This document shows positions 1 to 7,127 of a stretch of 10,657 bases of DNA, piece by piece. Origin of the DNA: an uncultured Lachnospiraceae bacterium (GTDB taxonomy: Bacteria; Bacillota; Clostridia; Lachnospirales; Lachnospiraceae); the NCBI GenBank assembly GCA_902797015.1, contig CADBRG010000143.1:1-10657 (forward strand). The letters run 5' to 3'. The notes below the pieces were generated by a model. The model worked only from the letters and a program-made list of their open reading frames with translations, was not told where the DNA came from and did not search any database. The stretch's first letter is position 1. Each line of letters begins with the position of its first letter. The translations under genes were made by a program, and so were the position numbers.

Positions 1-879
1 AAAATCATTCGCATTTCTTTTTTCGTAATACCAGGGCGACCATACTGTGTCTAAAGAAGCAGCCGTAACCTGGATTATAGTAAAGACATTATAAGCAAAG
101 CTGTATATTCCTGTAGCGGAGACTGAAACCATATTCGTAATCATGATACGGTCGAATGAAGACAGGATAATCTGACTGATGCCGTGGGGGACAATTGGCA
201 GACTGTACTTCAGCCCCCATCGGATCATCCCGGCAAAATTCTGAGGCTTGGTCTTACTTAAGCTTCTAAAAACAATCAAAGCTGCAGCAACAGCAACAGG
301 AACTATGATACCGATGATTCTGCCTTTGTATTTCTGCTCTTGAAACACAAATAGAATCAGCAAGATAGAGAGCAGGATGTTCCCGATCGCATTGAAAAAA
401 GAGATCCAGAGATAACTTCGATATTCATAGTTGATACTTACATCGGTGTTGAAGGCAACAATTACGGCACTAGCGGTGCTGTAAATGACAAGAAGCACAA
501 TAAACAGGGGTTCTATCTTCAAGAGGCCGGACAAAACATTCCGCAGCAGTGCGGCAAGCAAAAGCCACACCAAACCACTGATCAGGATGAACAGATACGA
601 GTTGCTTACGAACGTTTCATAATCATGTCCTTTGACGATGCCTTCGGAAACATAACCATACCGATAGCGTGCATTTTTAAAGCTGGAATGGATGGCCAAT
701 CCGATGAGTATATATAGAATACATTCATAGGACGAAAAAGTGTTGATAATTCCGTAATCTTCCGTGCTCAGGATTCTGGCAAAAATAGGGATGGAAAAAA
801 ACGAAAGGCCTCTTAACAGGTAGTTACCGACGGTATACCCAATTCCGGCTCTTATATAGCTTTTCTTGTTATTTGCCAA
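1..879 (-). CDS. Wzx-type oligosaccharide flippase, 3' end outside window
   Basis: Translating the minus strand from a TTG at 879 gives an uninterrupted 293-residue frame that runs off position 1. It begins MANNKKSYIRAGIGYTVGN and continues LLRGLSFFSIPIFARILSTE, the usual amino terminus of polysaccharide-type MATE-fold flippases. Several hydrophobic segments follow, as does the family-typical stretch SLPIVPHGISQIILSSFDRI at about residues 218-237. Family members are roughly 450-500 residues, so about 60% is present. Known role: moves undecaprenyl-diphosphate-linked repeat units across the cytoplasmic membrane. The TTG start is chosen because an in-frame stop lies just upstream, there is no in-frame ATG, and ACGGAG sits 10 nt before it. 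It follows the SDR gene after a 112-nt gap, the longest in the window. The family call is firm; the transported glycan cannot be named. Confidence 0.9.
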   Translation of the reverse strand, partial: MANNKKSYIRAGIGYTVGNYLLRGLSFFSIPIFARILSTEDYGIINTFSSYECILYILIGLAIHSSFKNARYRYGYVSEGIVKGHDYETFVSNSYLFILISGLVWLLLAALLRNVLSGLLKIEPLFIVLLVIYSTASAVIVAFNTDVSINYEYRSYLWISFFNAIGNILLSILLILFVFQEQKYKGRIIGIIVPVAVAAALIVFRSLSKTKPQNFAGMIRWGLKYSLPIVPHGISQIILSSFDRIMITNMVSVSATGIYSFAYNVFTIIQVTAASLDTVWSPWYYEKRNANDF

Positions 880-889
880 TGTAGAGAAA

Positions 890-895
890 CTCCGT
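890..895 (-). promoter_or_regulatory. Ribosome binding site for the TTG-started flippase
   Basis: The minus strand reads ACGGAG, 10 nt before the TTG at 879. Spacing is a little long, but no better start exists: the frame is closed by a TAA just upstream, and the nearby ATG at 901 is in another frame that stops after ten codons. Confidence 0.5.
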
Positions 896-913
896 TTCCA
901 TTTTTAGGAGATG

Positions 914-926
914 AACCTGACAGGTT
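914..926. repeat. Short perfect palindrome AACCTG-A-CAGGTT between SDR and flippase genes
   Basis: Two 6-nt arms are exact inverse complements around one central base, inside the 112-nt gap (880-991) before the flippase. The loop is too small and no U-run follows, so it is not an intrinsic terminator. It could be a protein-binding site or chance. The rest of the gap shows no convincing promoter or gene. Confidence 0.3.
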
Positions 927-991
927 ATGTTACTTCTGTATATTAAGTGGTCATCTGCCGTCATATATGGTTATGATTCATGTTCTTTTCC

Positions 992-1846
992 TCAATTTGG
1001 GAGATCATGATCAGTGCCTGCAGCGGCGGAACAAATGGCATCGAGTTTGCCCCTGTCTCCCCATACGGCTTTTGAATCATAAGGCCGATCTGGAAATGCA
1101 CCATAGTTTAATTTTATTCTATATTGGTTTTCTGTTATAAACCGTTCTACGCGGTCTTTCAATTTTTCCGGATAACCGGAACATATATTGATGATACCGA
1201 GTATGTCCTGCTGACCAACAGCGTTTGCAGTAAACTCACAGAAATCTTCGTAGTCGATAAAATCATACTGATTCTCTCCCATAGTAAAGGGGAAAATGTC
1301 TTTTCCTTCTGATTCCGCAGCGGCGATTTTTGAAAAAATGGATGAGCCCCGCGGATCATTACCGACAATATAGTATCCTCTCAGCCATTGAAACAGTTTG
1401 TTATGCTGCCGGCACAGCATTTCACAGAGCTCTCGAAGTGCATTTTTGCTGATTCCATAAGGCGTGATAGGATTACAGGGAGTATCTTCCTTGATACATC
1501 CTTCATAGAAACCGATTTCATGCATGGAACCCATCACGCAAATCTGTTTTACTTCAGACTGTGCAAATTTCTTGATGAATGCAAAGTGCTTTGGCAATTC
1601 CTCAATATGGGAATCTGAATAATGGATAAAGCCGTCTTTCCATGCAAGGTGCAAAAGCACATCCGGACATTCCAGCATATCATATGGGTTATCCATTTCA
1701 AAGATATTCCCGCAAACTTTGACCGCTCTGTTATCGACACAATCAAGATGCCTTCCTGCGGCGATAACGGTATGCTGATGATCTAAAAGATGTTTGACGA
1801 TTCCTGGACCCAGATATCCGTTTGCTCCAGTAACGAGTATCTTCAC
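992..1846 (-). CDS. NAD-dependent epimerase/dehydratase (extended SDR family)
   Basis: This 284-residue protein starts with the Rossmann nucleotide-binding signature TGANGYLGPGIV (residues 6-17, GxxGxxG type). It carries the SDR catalytic pair Tyr130/Lys134 in YGISK, with Ser107 in GSMHEIG placed as the usual third catalytic residue. Family knowledge: extended SDR enzymes act in the cytoplasm on nucleotide sugars as epimerases, dehydratases or reductases. Which reaction applies here cannot be read from the sequence, and its position in the cluster implies that it makes a sugar precursor. It is somewhat shorter than the common 310-340 residues, but both the Rossmann and catalytic parts look intact. 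The start is GTG at 1846, supported by AAGGAG 8 nt upstream. It follows the Wzy-like gene after 70 nt and precedes the flippase. Confidence 0.88.
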   Translation of the reverse strand: MKILVTGANGYLGPGIVKHLLDHQHTVIAAGRHLDCVDNRAVKVCGNIFEMDNPYDMLECPDVLLHLAWKDGFIHYSDSHIEELPKHFAFIKKFAQSEVKQICVMGSMHEIGFYEGCIKEDTPCNPITPYGISKNALRELCEMLCRQHNKLFQWLRGYYIVGNDPRGSSIFSKIAAAESEGKDIFPFTMGENQYDFIDYEDFCEFTANAVGQQDILGIINICSGYPEKLKDRVERFITENQYRIKLNYGAFPDRPYDSKAVWGDRGKLDAICSAAAGTDHDLPN

Positions 1847-1854
1847 AGTCTGTG

Positions 1855-1860
1855 CTCCTT
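1855..1860 (-). promoter_or_regulatory. Strong ribosome binding site for the GTG-started SDR gene
   Basis: AAGGAG on the minus strand lies 8 nt before the GTG at 1846 and settles this start. The block AAGGAGCACA is identical to the one before the TTG-started glycosyltransferase at 3978. Confidence 0.75.
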
Positions 1861-1916
1861 TTTATGTAATCTGATAATAGAAAATCGGGCGCTGTGTCAT
1901 AATCAAATAGAAACGA

Positions 1917-3188
1917 TTATGCGTTGCTCTCAAGCATCTGAATTTGCCTGTTTGTAACATCCCGAACGTGCATCTTCCACAGCGTGTTTACGGCACCGGC
2001 ACAAATCGCAAAATAGGTCATGCCGAGTGAATTGTTGATAAACGGATTGGAAAGAGACTCAATGCAGATCAGCAGCAGACCAAGCCCGAACAGGTAGATT
2101 GTGTCTGGCCCCTTTGATAATAGCCGAATCCGGATAAAAGTGATAAAGAGAATCGCAATAAAAAGTAAGAATCCAATAATACCGGTATCCACGAGCAGTT
2201 CGCCCCAGGCAATCTCAAAGTTGCTTGTTGTTCTTATGGTATTACCGTAAAATGTTGTAAACTCATGGCCGAATCCATGACCCAGAATCGGCTTTTTTTC
2301 AAATTCTTTTAAGATACTGGATAGCTGCGTCAATCTGTATGATGAGGAATAGTCTCCGGAATAGCGGCTTAGCATGGTCTCAACAAAGTGGAATCTCCAT
2401 GCCGCAAAGATAAAGAGAAGGAAGGCAAACAGAACGATCAGCCATCGGTTTCCGACCAGGATCCTCTCTCTGTGAAGCAGCAGCATAACACACACTGCAA
2501 CTGCGACATAGAGGCCGGATGTGAATGTAATAAGCGTTGCAAAAAAGAGCAGAAATACCTTGAAGGCGTTCTTCACTGATGGAACGGCAAAGAAACGATC
2601 GGCTTGAAACAGAAGGCCTATGGCAACAAAGATGCAGCCTTTCATGAACAGTCTGGGAATCCCGCTTCCAAAAAAGTCAAAGCTCCCGTAGTGTAACGGC
2701 CTGAGAAAACGCAGCTCGATGATCTGGTAGGAGCCGAAACCGGCTACTAGAGCATAGCACCAGATCAGAATGGTCATGCCGGCAAAAATCAAGGTCATGT
2801 TCTCGAAAAGAATCCGCAGTTTCTCGAATTCTTCCTCACAAGGATATTTCCCGAAATAGTATTCATAAAAGAACAGAAGTACAATATAAAAATATCTCAG
2901 GAAATAATCCATCCTGACAGAATAAGCACTGCTGCCCACAGAAAGAACACTGAAACACAGATATAATAGAAACAGAATGATGAGAAAGGTCATGATACCG
3001 TCAAATCGGATTTCTTCGGTAAAAAGTGCGGCCAATGTAAGAAAAAGGGCAGCAGCAAAAATAATCATCCGAAGGGAAATGCTCCCGATCATGATCACTC
3101 TTCCGGAACCTCCGAATATCAGATCCAGAAGAATAATAAAGCTGATGAATCGTGTCAAGGTTAATTCTGTTGTATTAATCCTTTTCAT
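1917..3188 (-). CDS. Wzy-like polysaccharide polymerase / O-antigen ligase family membrane protein
   Basis: This 423-residue, very hydrophobic protein has about ten or more predicted membrane segments by eye (for example residues 12-26, 40-56, 65-83, 97-111, 133-150, 211-236, 248-263, 333-353 and 363-378). A large outside-type loop at about 264-330 contains the motif ILGHGFGHEF (301-310), followed by WGELLVDTGIIGF (328-340). A GxGxG-type loop followed by an 'E...D.G..G' helix is the hallmark of the O-antigen ligase/polymerase superfamily. Known role: joins lipid-linked repeat units at the outer face of the cytoplasmic membrane. In a cluster with a flippase and several glycosyltransferases, Wzy polymerase is the likelier reading, but ligase-type transfer to another acceptor cannot be excluded. 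Its ATG lies inside the 3' end of the preceding GT2 gene (14-nt overlap), with GGAG 5 nt upstream, suggesting translational coupling. Confidence 0.85.
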   Translation of the reverse strand: MKRINTTELTLTRFISFIILLDLIFGGSGRVIMIGSISLRMIIFAAALFLTLAALFTEEIRFDGIMTFLIILFLLYLCFSVLSVGSSAYSVRMDYFLRYFYIVLLFFYEYYFGKYPCEEEFEKLRILFENMTLIFAGMTILIWCYALVAGFGSYQIIELRFLRPLHYGSFDFFGSGIPRLFMKGCIFVAIGLLFQADRFFAVPSVKNAFKVFLLFFATLITFTSGLYVAVAVCVMLLLHRERILVGNRWLIVLFAFLLFIFAAWRFHFVETMLSRYSGDYSSSYRLTQLSSILKEFEKKPILGHGFGHEFTTFYGNTIRTTSNFEIAWGELLVDTGIIGFLLFIAILFITFIRIRLLSKGPDTIYLFGLGLLLICIESLSNPFINNSLGMTYFAICAGAVNTLWKMHVRDVTNRQIQMLESNA

Positions 3189-3978
3189 AACTGCTCCAGT
3201 TCATGAATCCGAGATATAAGATCTTTAAATAATGCCTCCCCAGGATTCTATATTTATAACTTGCTTTTTTCTTTTCCAGAGCACAATATGCAGAAAAGTC
3301 TTTTTTGTATATTCTGTATCTTCTGAGCATCTTCCGTAAAGCCGCGTGAGTATTTCCTGAAAATGATTGCTTGATTTCTCCTGATGCTATGTATACCTGA
3401 TCTGATGAAAGCTTGTGGAGCTCGTCAAAAAACCAATAGTCGATCATATCGACAAAAAGCTGCTCGTTATAATAACCGATCTTCGAATAAACGTTTCTTT
3501 TGACACAAAGACCGCTGTTAATACAGTAAACGTTAGTGAGGACTTTACCATCAGGGGCTTCAACAGGCTCTGCTTTTCCGGCCCTGCTGACAGGGGAGAG
3601 CAGACTGCCTGTTTGCGACCTGATCACACCGGATATGAGGGAATTGAGATTGGTTTGAGAGTACCGATAAACGTTTTCAAGATAGTCAATCGAAAACACA
3701 GTATCATCATCGGCCCAAAAAATCCAGTCGTCCTCATTGCTTGTCTTTAATACCTTGTTATACGTGCGCGACAGTCCGATATTGGAATTGTTCGGACAGT
3801 ATTGAATATTTGAGCTTTTCAGGCAGTATGCCCGATTCAAATCCACAGTCTCATTTCCTGAATTGTCGTATATTCTGAACTGAACATCTTCATGCATATT
3901 TTGGAAGAGTGTAAACTCTCTGATAGATCCGATCCTGTCAATGGTTCTTTCATAGACAACACAGGCAATAATAAACAA
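3175..3978 (-). CDS. GT2-family glycosyltransferase (rhamnosyl/galactofuranosyl-transferase-like)
   Basis: This 267-residue protein has a GT-A fold. The nucleotide-binding strand region IYDNSGNE is at residues 37-43, the NSNIGLSRTYN segment at 64-74 matches the 'N.G.a.g.N' motif of this subgroup, and the metal-binding DxD equivalent is in WADDDTVF (88-95). The stretch LFVDMIDYWFFDEL (174-187) corresponds to the acceptor/catalytic-base region seen in WbbL-like enzymes. Known role: transfer of a sugar from a nucleotide donor to the lipid-linked oligosaccharide at the inner membrane face. Donor and linkage are not deducible. The basic, aromatic carboxyl end (about 215-260) may be membrane-associated. 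The start is TTG at 3978 with AAGGAG 6 nt upstream. It is 62 nt from the preceding GT2 gene and overlaps the polymerase gene. Confidence 0.87.
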   Translation of the reverse strand: MFIIACVVYERTIDRIGSIREFTLFQNMHEDVQFRIYDNSGNETVDLNRAYCLKSSNIQYCPNNSNIGLSRTYNKVLKTSNEDDWIFWADDDTVFSIDYLENVYRYSQTNLNSLISGVIRSQTGSLLSPVSRAGKAEPVEAPDGKVLTNVYCINSGLCVKRNVYSKIGYYNEQLFVDMIDYWFFDELHKLSSDQVYIASGEIKQSFSGNTHAALRKMLRRYRIYKKDFSAYCALEKKKASYKYRILGRHYLKILYLGFMNWSSYEKD

Positions 3979-3984
3979 GTTGTG

Positions 3985-3990
3985 CTCCTT
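3985..3990 (-). promoter_or_regulatory. Strong ribosome binding site for the TTG-started GT2 gene
   Basis: AAGGAG on the minus strand sits 6 nt before the TTG at 3978, immediately downstream of a second AAGGA-like block. It supports TTG as the start, because the coding frame has no nearby upstream ATG. Confidence 0.75.
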
Positions 3991-4040
3991 CCTTTCATAT
4001 GAGGCAAGAGTGGAATATCACATAATATGGACACTGGACC

Positions 4041-4754
4041 TCAACGCGGCTTTCTTCTGCCAAGGATGAAGTACATAGTATAAAATCGCTTATAGATCCG
4101 TTCCCTCAATGACAATTTGGATTTTCCAAACGCGGGAGAGGCATTGCCGCCATGTCTCCGATACAGAATTAACGGATGCTCAATGAGCGCCGTCTTATAA
4201 TACTTTTCACAGATGCATGCAATCCAATAATCATGTGCGATATATTTGTCTTTTCCCGGGATAGGCAGAACTCTTTCCAAAACCTTTTTTTTAAACGCCA
4301 TGCAGGCGCCGATATAGGAAGTTGCTGCCAGGTTGTACCAGAAGCCGGTTTTGGTTCTGCCTCCGATGAAGGACGATTCCATAATAACTTGCTTGTTTTC
4401 ATCGACCAGTGTAGCTGCGGAAACGAGGAAATCTGCGCCTGTGCTTTCAAAGGCGGAGATCGTCGTTCTGACTTTATCCGGCAGCCAGACATCATCCTGA
4501 TCCGAGAGAAAAATATAATCTCCTTTTGCGTGAGTCAGTGCATTTTCAAAATTCTTTGTATAACATCCCTGATTATGATGAAAAACATGAATTCTGGGAT
4601 CATGAAATCCATCGATAATGCTCAGCGTTTTGTCACTTGATCCGTCATCGGATATGATTAACTCATCCTGCTCGCCAAGCTGCTCCAGGATAGAGGCAAG
4701 CTGCTCCGCGATATATTTTTCGCCGTTATAGGCGGCCATGCATACAGATATCAT
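4041..4754 (-). CDS. GT2-family glycosyltransferase (WcaA / rhamnosyltransferase type)
   Basis: This 237-residue protein opens with MISVCMAAYNGEKYIAEQL, the standard GT2 amino terminus. It carries the nucleotide-binding motif SDDGSSD (residues 35-41) and the DxD-containing SDQDDVW (84-90). HDYWIACI (174-181) lies in the place of the catalytic base region, and the tail LILYRRHGGNAS (195-206) is typical of bacterial rhamnosyltransferase-like members. It is short but complete; many relatives have an additional carboxyl-terminal region of 50-80 residues. Known role: addition of one sugar of the repeat unit in the cytoplasm. The donor is unknown. Its ATG overlaps the stop of the upstream acetyltransferase as ATGA (4751-4754), a classic coupled junction, and a GGAG lies 9 nt upstream. 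The gene ends 62 nt before the next GT2 gene. Confidence 0.92.
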   Translation of the reverse strand: MISVCMAAYNGEKYIAEQLASILEQLGEQDELIISDDGSSDKTLSIIDGFHDPRIHVFHHNQGCYTKNFENALTHAKGDYIFLSDQDDVWLPDKVRTTISAFESTGADFLVSAATLVDENKQVIMESSFIGGRTKTGFWYNLAATSYIGACMAFKKKVLERVLPIPGKDKYIAHDYWIACICEKYYKTALIEHPLILYRRHGGNASPAFGKSKLSLRERIYKRFYTMYFILGRRKPR

Positions 4755-5344
4755 TTGTGATCACTCCGCTGGGAGGAAATGGGCTCCCATTTTTGTGTTT
4801 CAGGATTCCATTCCTTCAGTTTTTTTGCCGGTGCACCCGCATAGATGGAATAAGAGTCCAGGTCATGAGTTACAACACTGTTGGCACCGATGACGGTTCC
4901 TTCCCCGATTTCGACATTGCCGACAATTGCTGCTCCCGTTCCAATCCAGGCATTATTTCCGATTCGGATTCTGCCGACATCCAACGGCCTGTCATTGGGA
5001 GGAACAGCGGGATCTGTCTGATTGTCCCCGGAATAGATGCCGTGATTGGAATCCCCAACATATATTCTCGATGCAAACAGGACATGATCGCCGATGATGA
5101 TTTCATTACAGCTTTGAAGCTGAACATAATCACCGAAGGTGACATTCTTGCCTATTACGATTCTGGAATTCGAGACTGCGGCGAACCGGCATGCATATCC
5201 GGTCGTTAAACCGGATCCATAAATAATATTTTTTCTTGTTCTGGCATAAATGGGCAGTCTCACAAGTCGGGCCTTTGGCCAGAAAAGCTTTGTATAAAAA
5301 TAAGAGACTCCGTGTTTAATCAGTTCACCGAAACCGTAATACAT
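4751..5344 (-). CDS. Left-handed beta-helix acyltransferase (CAT/LacA/WbbJ-type O-acetyltransferase)
   Basis: This 197-residue protein is dominated by hexapeptide repeats from about residue 60 to 160: IVIGKN, IIIGDH, IRIGNN, AWIGTG, VEIGEG and TVIGANS. The loop IYVGDSNHGIYSG (94-106) supplies His101, which fits the active-site histidine of this family. The ending SIYAGAPAKKLK (166-177) is a family signature. These enzymes are homotrimers that use acetyl-CoA to O-acetylate a sugar, here most likely a residue of the repeat unit or a lipid-linked intermediate. The amino terminus (1-58) is non-repetitive and may bind the acceptor. The ATG at 5344 lies 25 nt inside the end of the preceding glycosyltransferase frame. 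An AGAGG 7 nt upstream serves as ribosome binding site. Acetyl is the default acyl group; another acyl donor is possible given the upstream acyl cassette. Confidence 0.9.
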   Translation of the reverse strand: MYYGFGELIKHGVSYFYTKLFWPKARLVRLPIYARTRKNIIYGSGLTTGYACRFAAVSNSRIVIGKNVTFGDYVQLQSCNEIIIGDHVLFASRIYVGDSNHGIYSGDNQTDPAVPPNDRPLDVGRIRIGNNAWIGTGAAIVGNVEIGEGTVIGANSVVTHDLDSYSIYAGAPAKKLKEWNPETQKWEPISSQRSDHK

Positions 5345-6348
5345 GGCCTAACCTCTTCTCCCAGCAATTGGACAAGCCAGCTCTTCATGGAGTATTTTTC
5401 ATAAAGCTCACTGCTGAGTTCTTCATACGGCGCTTCAAAGAAATCCTGATCCAGGGCGATGTTTTCCCGGTCAATGACGAAAACGTTGCTTGGTCTGTAA
5501 AAATCATAGTTGACAATATCCTTGTTTGTGGTTATCAGCTTTTTTTTAAGCCCAAGGACATCCATTGTCCGCATGGTCAGACCGGTCTGCGTTTTGATCT
5601 CTACATCCAGAATGCATTTTGAACGGGAATAGACAGAATAGATTTCCTGCTGAGGCATTGTTTGGAAAGAGAGATCCTGCTTTTTAACATGGAGATAATC
5701 CCGATTAAAGATTTTGTTGTAAATAAAAACAAGATAATGGGGGCAATAAAGGAATTTGTACATGGACATCCCGCGCTGCCTGCAGATATCTTCAATCTGG
5801 GTGACAATCTTTGGCCGGTCTCCATGTGCGGTGCCGATAAATGCCACATCATACTGCTGCTCGGCATTCCGGTCTATATGTTTCAGATATTCCTCTGAAT
5901 AGAACAGCGGAATAAAACCGATTCTGTTCCGGTACTTTTGCCAGTCAGCGCGATCGAAAGTATAAACCCTGTCAAATAACGGCCACTTGCTTTCTATCCC
6001 GTGGTTATTTCTCACACTGTCCCACATATAAAGAATCAAACTAGCATGAGGATTCTTTTCCTTTAAATATCGGATAGCATTGTGAGGCGTGTATTCACCG
6101 CGGATAATGAGAATATAGTCATAGCTGTCATGTAATTTGCTGAAGGAAGTTCGATAGTGTTTTTCCAATACTTTTTCATAGAATCTGAGATGCAGCCTTC
6201 CGGCGATCTTTCCAAAGGCATTTTCATTCGGCTTATCGGCAATCCAGTCAAACTTCATACCAAGTTTGGTACAGATATCGTTGAGAAGCTTGGCAAAGCC
6301 GACTCCGCCATTATGAATTACCAGTATTTTCTTCCCGGAAAAAGACAA
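5320..6348 (-). CDS. CgeB/Eps-type GT-B-like glycosyltransferase
   Basis: This 342-residue protein looks like a two-domain GT-B fold. The amino half begins KKILVIHNGGVGF (6-18) and contains DYILIIRGEYTP (77-88) and SLILYMWDSVRNN (103-115). The carboxyl half contains YDVAFIGTAHGDRP (166-179), then the conserved block TQTGLTMRTMDVLGLKKKLI (253-272), and TTNKDIVNYDFY (273-284), which resembles the nucleotide-sugar-binding and E-x(7)-E-like region of this group. I place it with the poorly characterised capsule/exopolysaccharide glycosyltransferases related to spore protein CgeB; donor and acceptor are unknown. The start is TTG at 6348 with a GAGGGGAG purine block just upstream; no in-frame ATG lies nearby. 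It is 61 nt from the preceding hydrolase gene, so it begins the assembly block, and its end overlaps the acetyltransferase gene. Confidence 0.78.
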   Translation of the reverse strand: MSFSGKKILVIHNGGVGFAKLLNDICTKLGMKFDWIADKPNENAFGKIAGRLHLRFYEKVLEKHYRTSFSKLHDSYDYILIIRGEYTPHNAIRYLKEKNPHASLILYMWDSVRNNHGIESKWPLFDRVYTFDRADWQKYRNRIGFIPLFYSEEYLKHIDRNAEQQYDVAFIGTAHGDRPKIVTQIEDICRQRGMSMYKFLYCPHYLVFIYNKIFNRDYLHVKKQDLSFQTMPQQEIYSVYSRSKCILDVEIKTQTGLTMRTMDVLGLKKKLITTNKDIVNYDFYRPSNVFVIDRENIALDQDFFEAPYEELSSELYEKYSMKSWLVQLLGEEVRPCITVSVN

Positions 6349-6352
6349 AATG

Positions 6353-6360
6353 CTCCCCTC
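6353..6360 (-). promoter_or_regulatory. Ribosome binding site for the TTG-started GT-B-like gene
   Basis: The minus strand reads GAGGGGAG, ending 4 nt before the TTG at 6348 (6 nt if pairing uses the first GAGGGG). It supports the TTG; the next internal methionine is 31 codons in, past the first Rossmann strand. Confidence 0.55.
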
Positions 6361-6409
6361 TTTCTAATATCAGGGTTTCATGGCTTTCAAATGAATTGAA
6401 TCGAATCTG

Positions 6410-7126
6410 TCATTGCTGCCTGGAAGGCCGCTGATTGACCGCCAGCATATCCGCAAGTTTTCCCGGTTCTCCGTGTCCTGGAAGTACAAGTTCTGCTGGT
6501 ATCTTTTGCAGCATGGGGACGGTTTCTTCCCAAAATGCAGCCGTGCTCCCGCTTGGAAATCGAGTTACCGTCGGAATTGGAAGCAGGGTGTCACCCGAAA
6601 ACATGTATCTGTCATCCATAATGGCAATCAGGCTGTCTTTGCTGTGTCCGCCGCATTGGACAAGTTTGACCTTATGACCTTGCCAGTTCAGGTTTGTCTC
6701 GCCTTCAAACTCCTGCTCCGCCGGTCGGCAAAAAAAAGGGTCAATATTTTTTTTTGGCTTAGAGTCACTCAACACTTCTGGGTTCTCCTGCTTTTTTGCC
6801 ATATAAAATGCTATAAATGCATTGGCAGAAGAAGAAAGGTTTTTGCTCTTGATACCGATGTTTTCACTGCATAATGTGGTTGAATAGACTGTCGTATTCG
6901 GTACGGTTTTCCTGATCAGATTCAGGCCGCATATGTGATCAAAATGACAATGGGTCAAAATGACGGTCAGATCATTCAGTACGGAAACGGCTTCTATCAG
7001 CTCAGGAGAATCAACTGCATCGATCAACAGGCCGTGTCTGTCTGTCGTCAGCAGATAGGAATTGGCATCAATAACGTCCCAGATATACCTTCTTACATGT
7101 AATTCATTGAAAATGTGCGGCAGCAT
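6410..7126 (-). CDS. Metallo-beta-lactamase-fold hydrolase (glyoxalase II-like, possible thioesterase)
   Basis: This 238-residue protein has the complete metal-ligand set of the fold: THCHFDH (His59, His61, Asp63, His64), GGHSKDS (His161), SGDTLL (Asp179) and LPGHGEP (His218). A two-metal hydrolase active site is therefore intact. Between the first and second ligand groups, residues 85-145 form an unusual charged, lysine-rich insertion that may act as a substrate lid. Family members include thioesterases (glyoxalase II, PqsE-like proteins), lactonases and others. Next to a carrier protein and KAS III, a thioesterase that releases or proofreads the acyl chain is a reasonable inference, not a demonstrated role. 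The ATG follows the stop of the GNAT gene with one base between (TAATATG), and AAGGA inside that stop region is the ribosome binding site. Confidence 0.88.
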   Translation of the reverse strand: MLPHIFNELHVRRYIWDVIDANSYLLTTDRHGLLIDAVDSPELIEAVSVLNDLTVILTHCHFDHICGLNLIRKTVPNTTVYSTTLCSENIGIKSKNLSSSANAFIAFYMAKKQENPEVLSDSKPKKNIDPFFCRPAEQEFEGETNLNWQGHKVKLVQCGGHSKDSLIAIMDDRYMFSGDTLLPIPTVTRFPSGSTAAFWEETVPMLQKIPAELVLPGHGEPGKLADMLAVNQRPSRQQ

Positions 7127-7127
7127 A

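Noticed and set aside
869..901. Ten-codon ORF with ATG at 901 overlapping the flippase start
   Set aside because: It has no good ribosome binding site, stops after ten codons, and the flippase frame reads naturally from the TTG at 879. A frameshift that would join the two is not needed, because the TTG-started protein already has the normal family amino terminus.
961..976. Inverted repeat TCATA/TATGA just after the SDR stop
   Set aside because: The 5-bp A/T-rich stem with a 6-nt loop and no U-tract is not a credible terminator.
1847..1916. Possible promoter with TATTAT as -10 before the SDR gene
   Set aside because: The only -35 candidates match poorly (TTATGA at 17 nt) or are badly spaced (TTGATT at 21 nt), so I do not call a promoter.
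4176..4640. Plus-strand open frame of 154 codons opposite the GT2 gene
   Set aside because: It is antisense to a clear glycosyltransferase, has no recognisable domain and has unusual cysteine- and phenylalanine-rich composition. The same applies to the other plus-strand frames (for example 6413-6874, 4757-5209 and 8436-8825).
6386..6400. Inverted repeat TTCAA/TTGAA between the MBL and GT-B-like genes
   Set aside because: The five-pair A/T-rich stem is too weak for a terminator and has no T-run after it on the coding strand.
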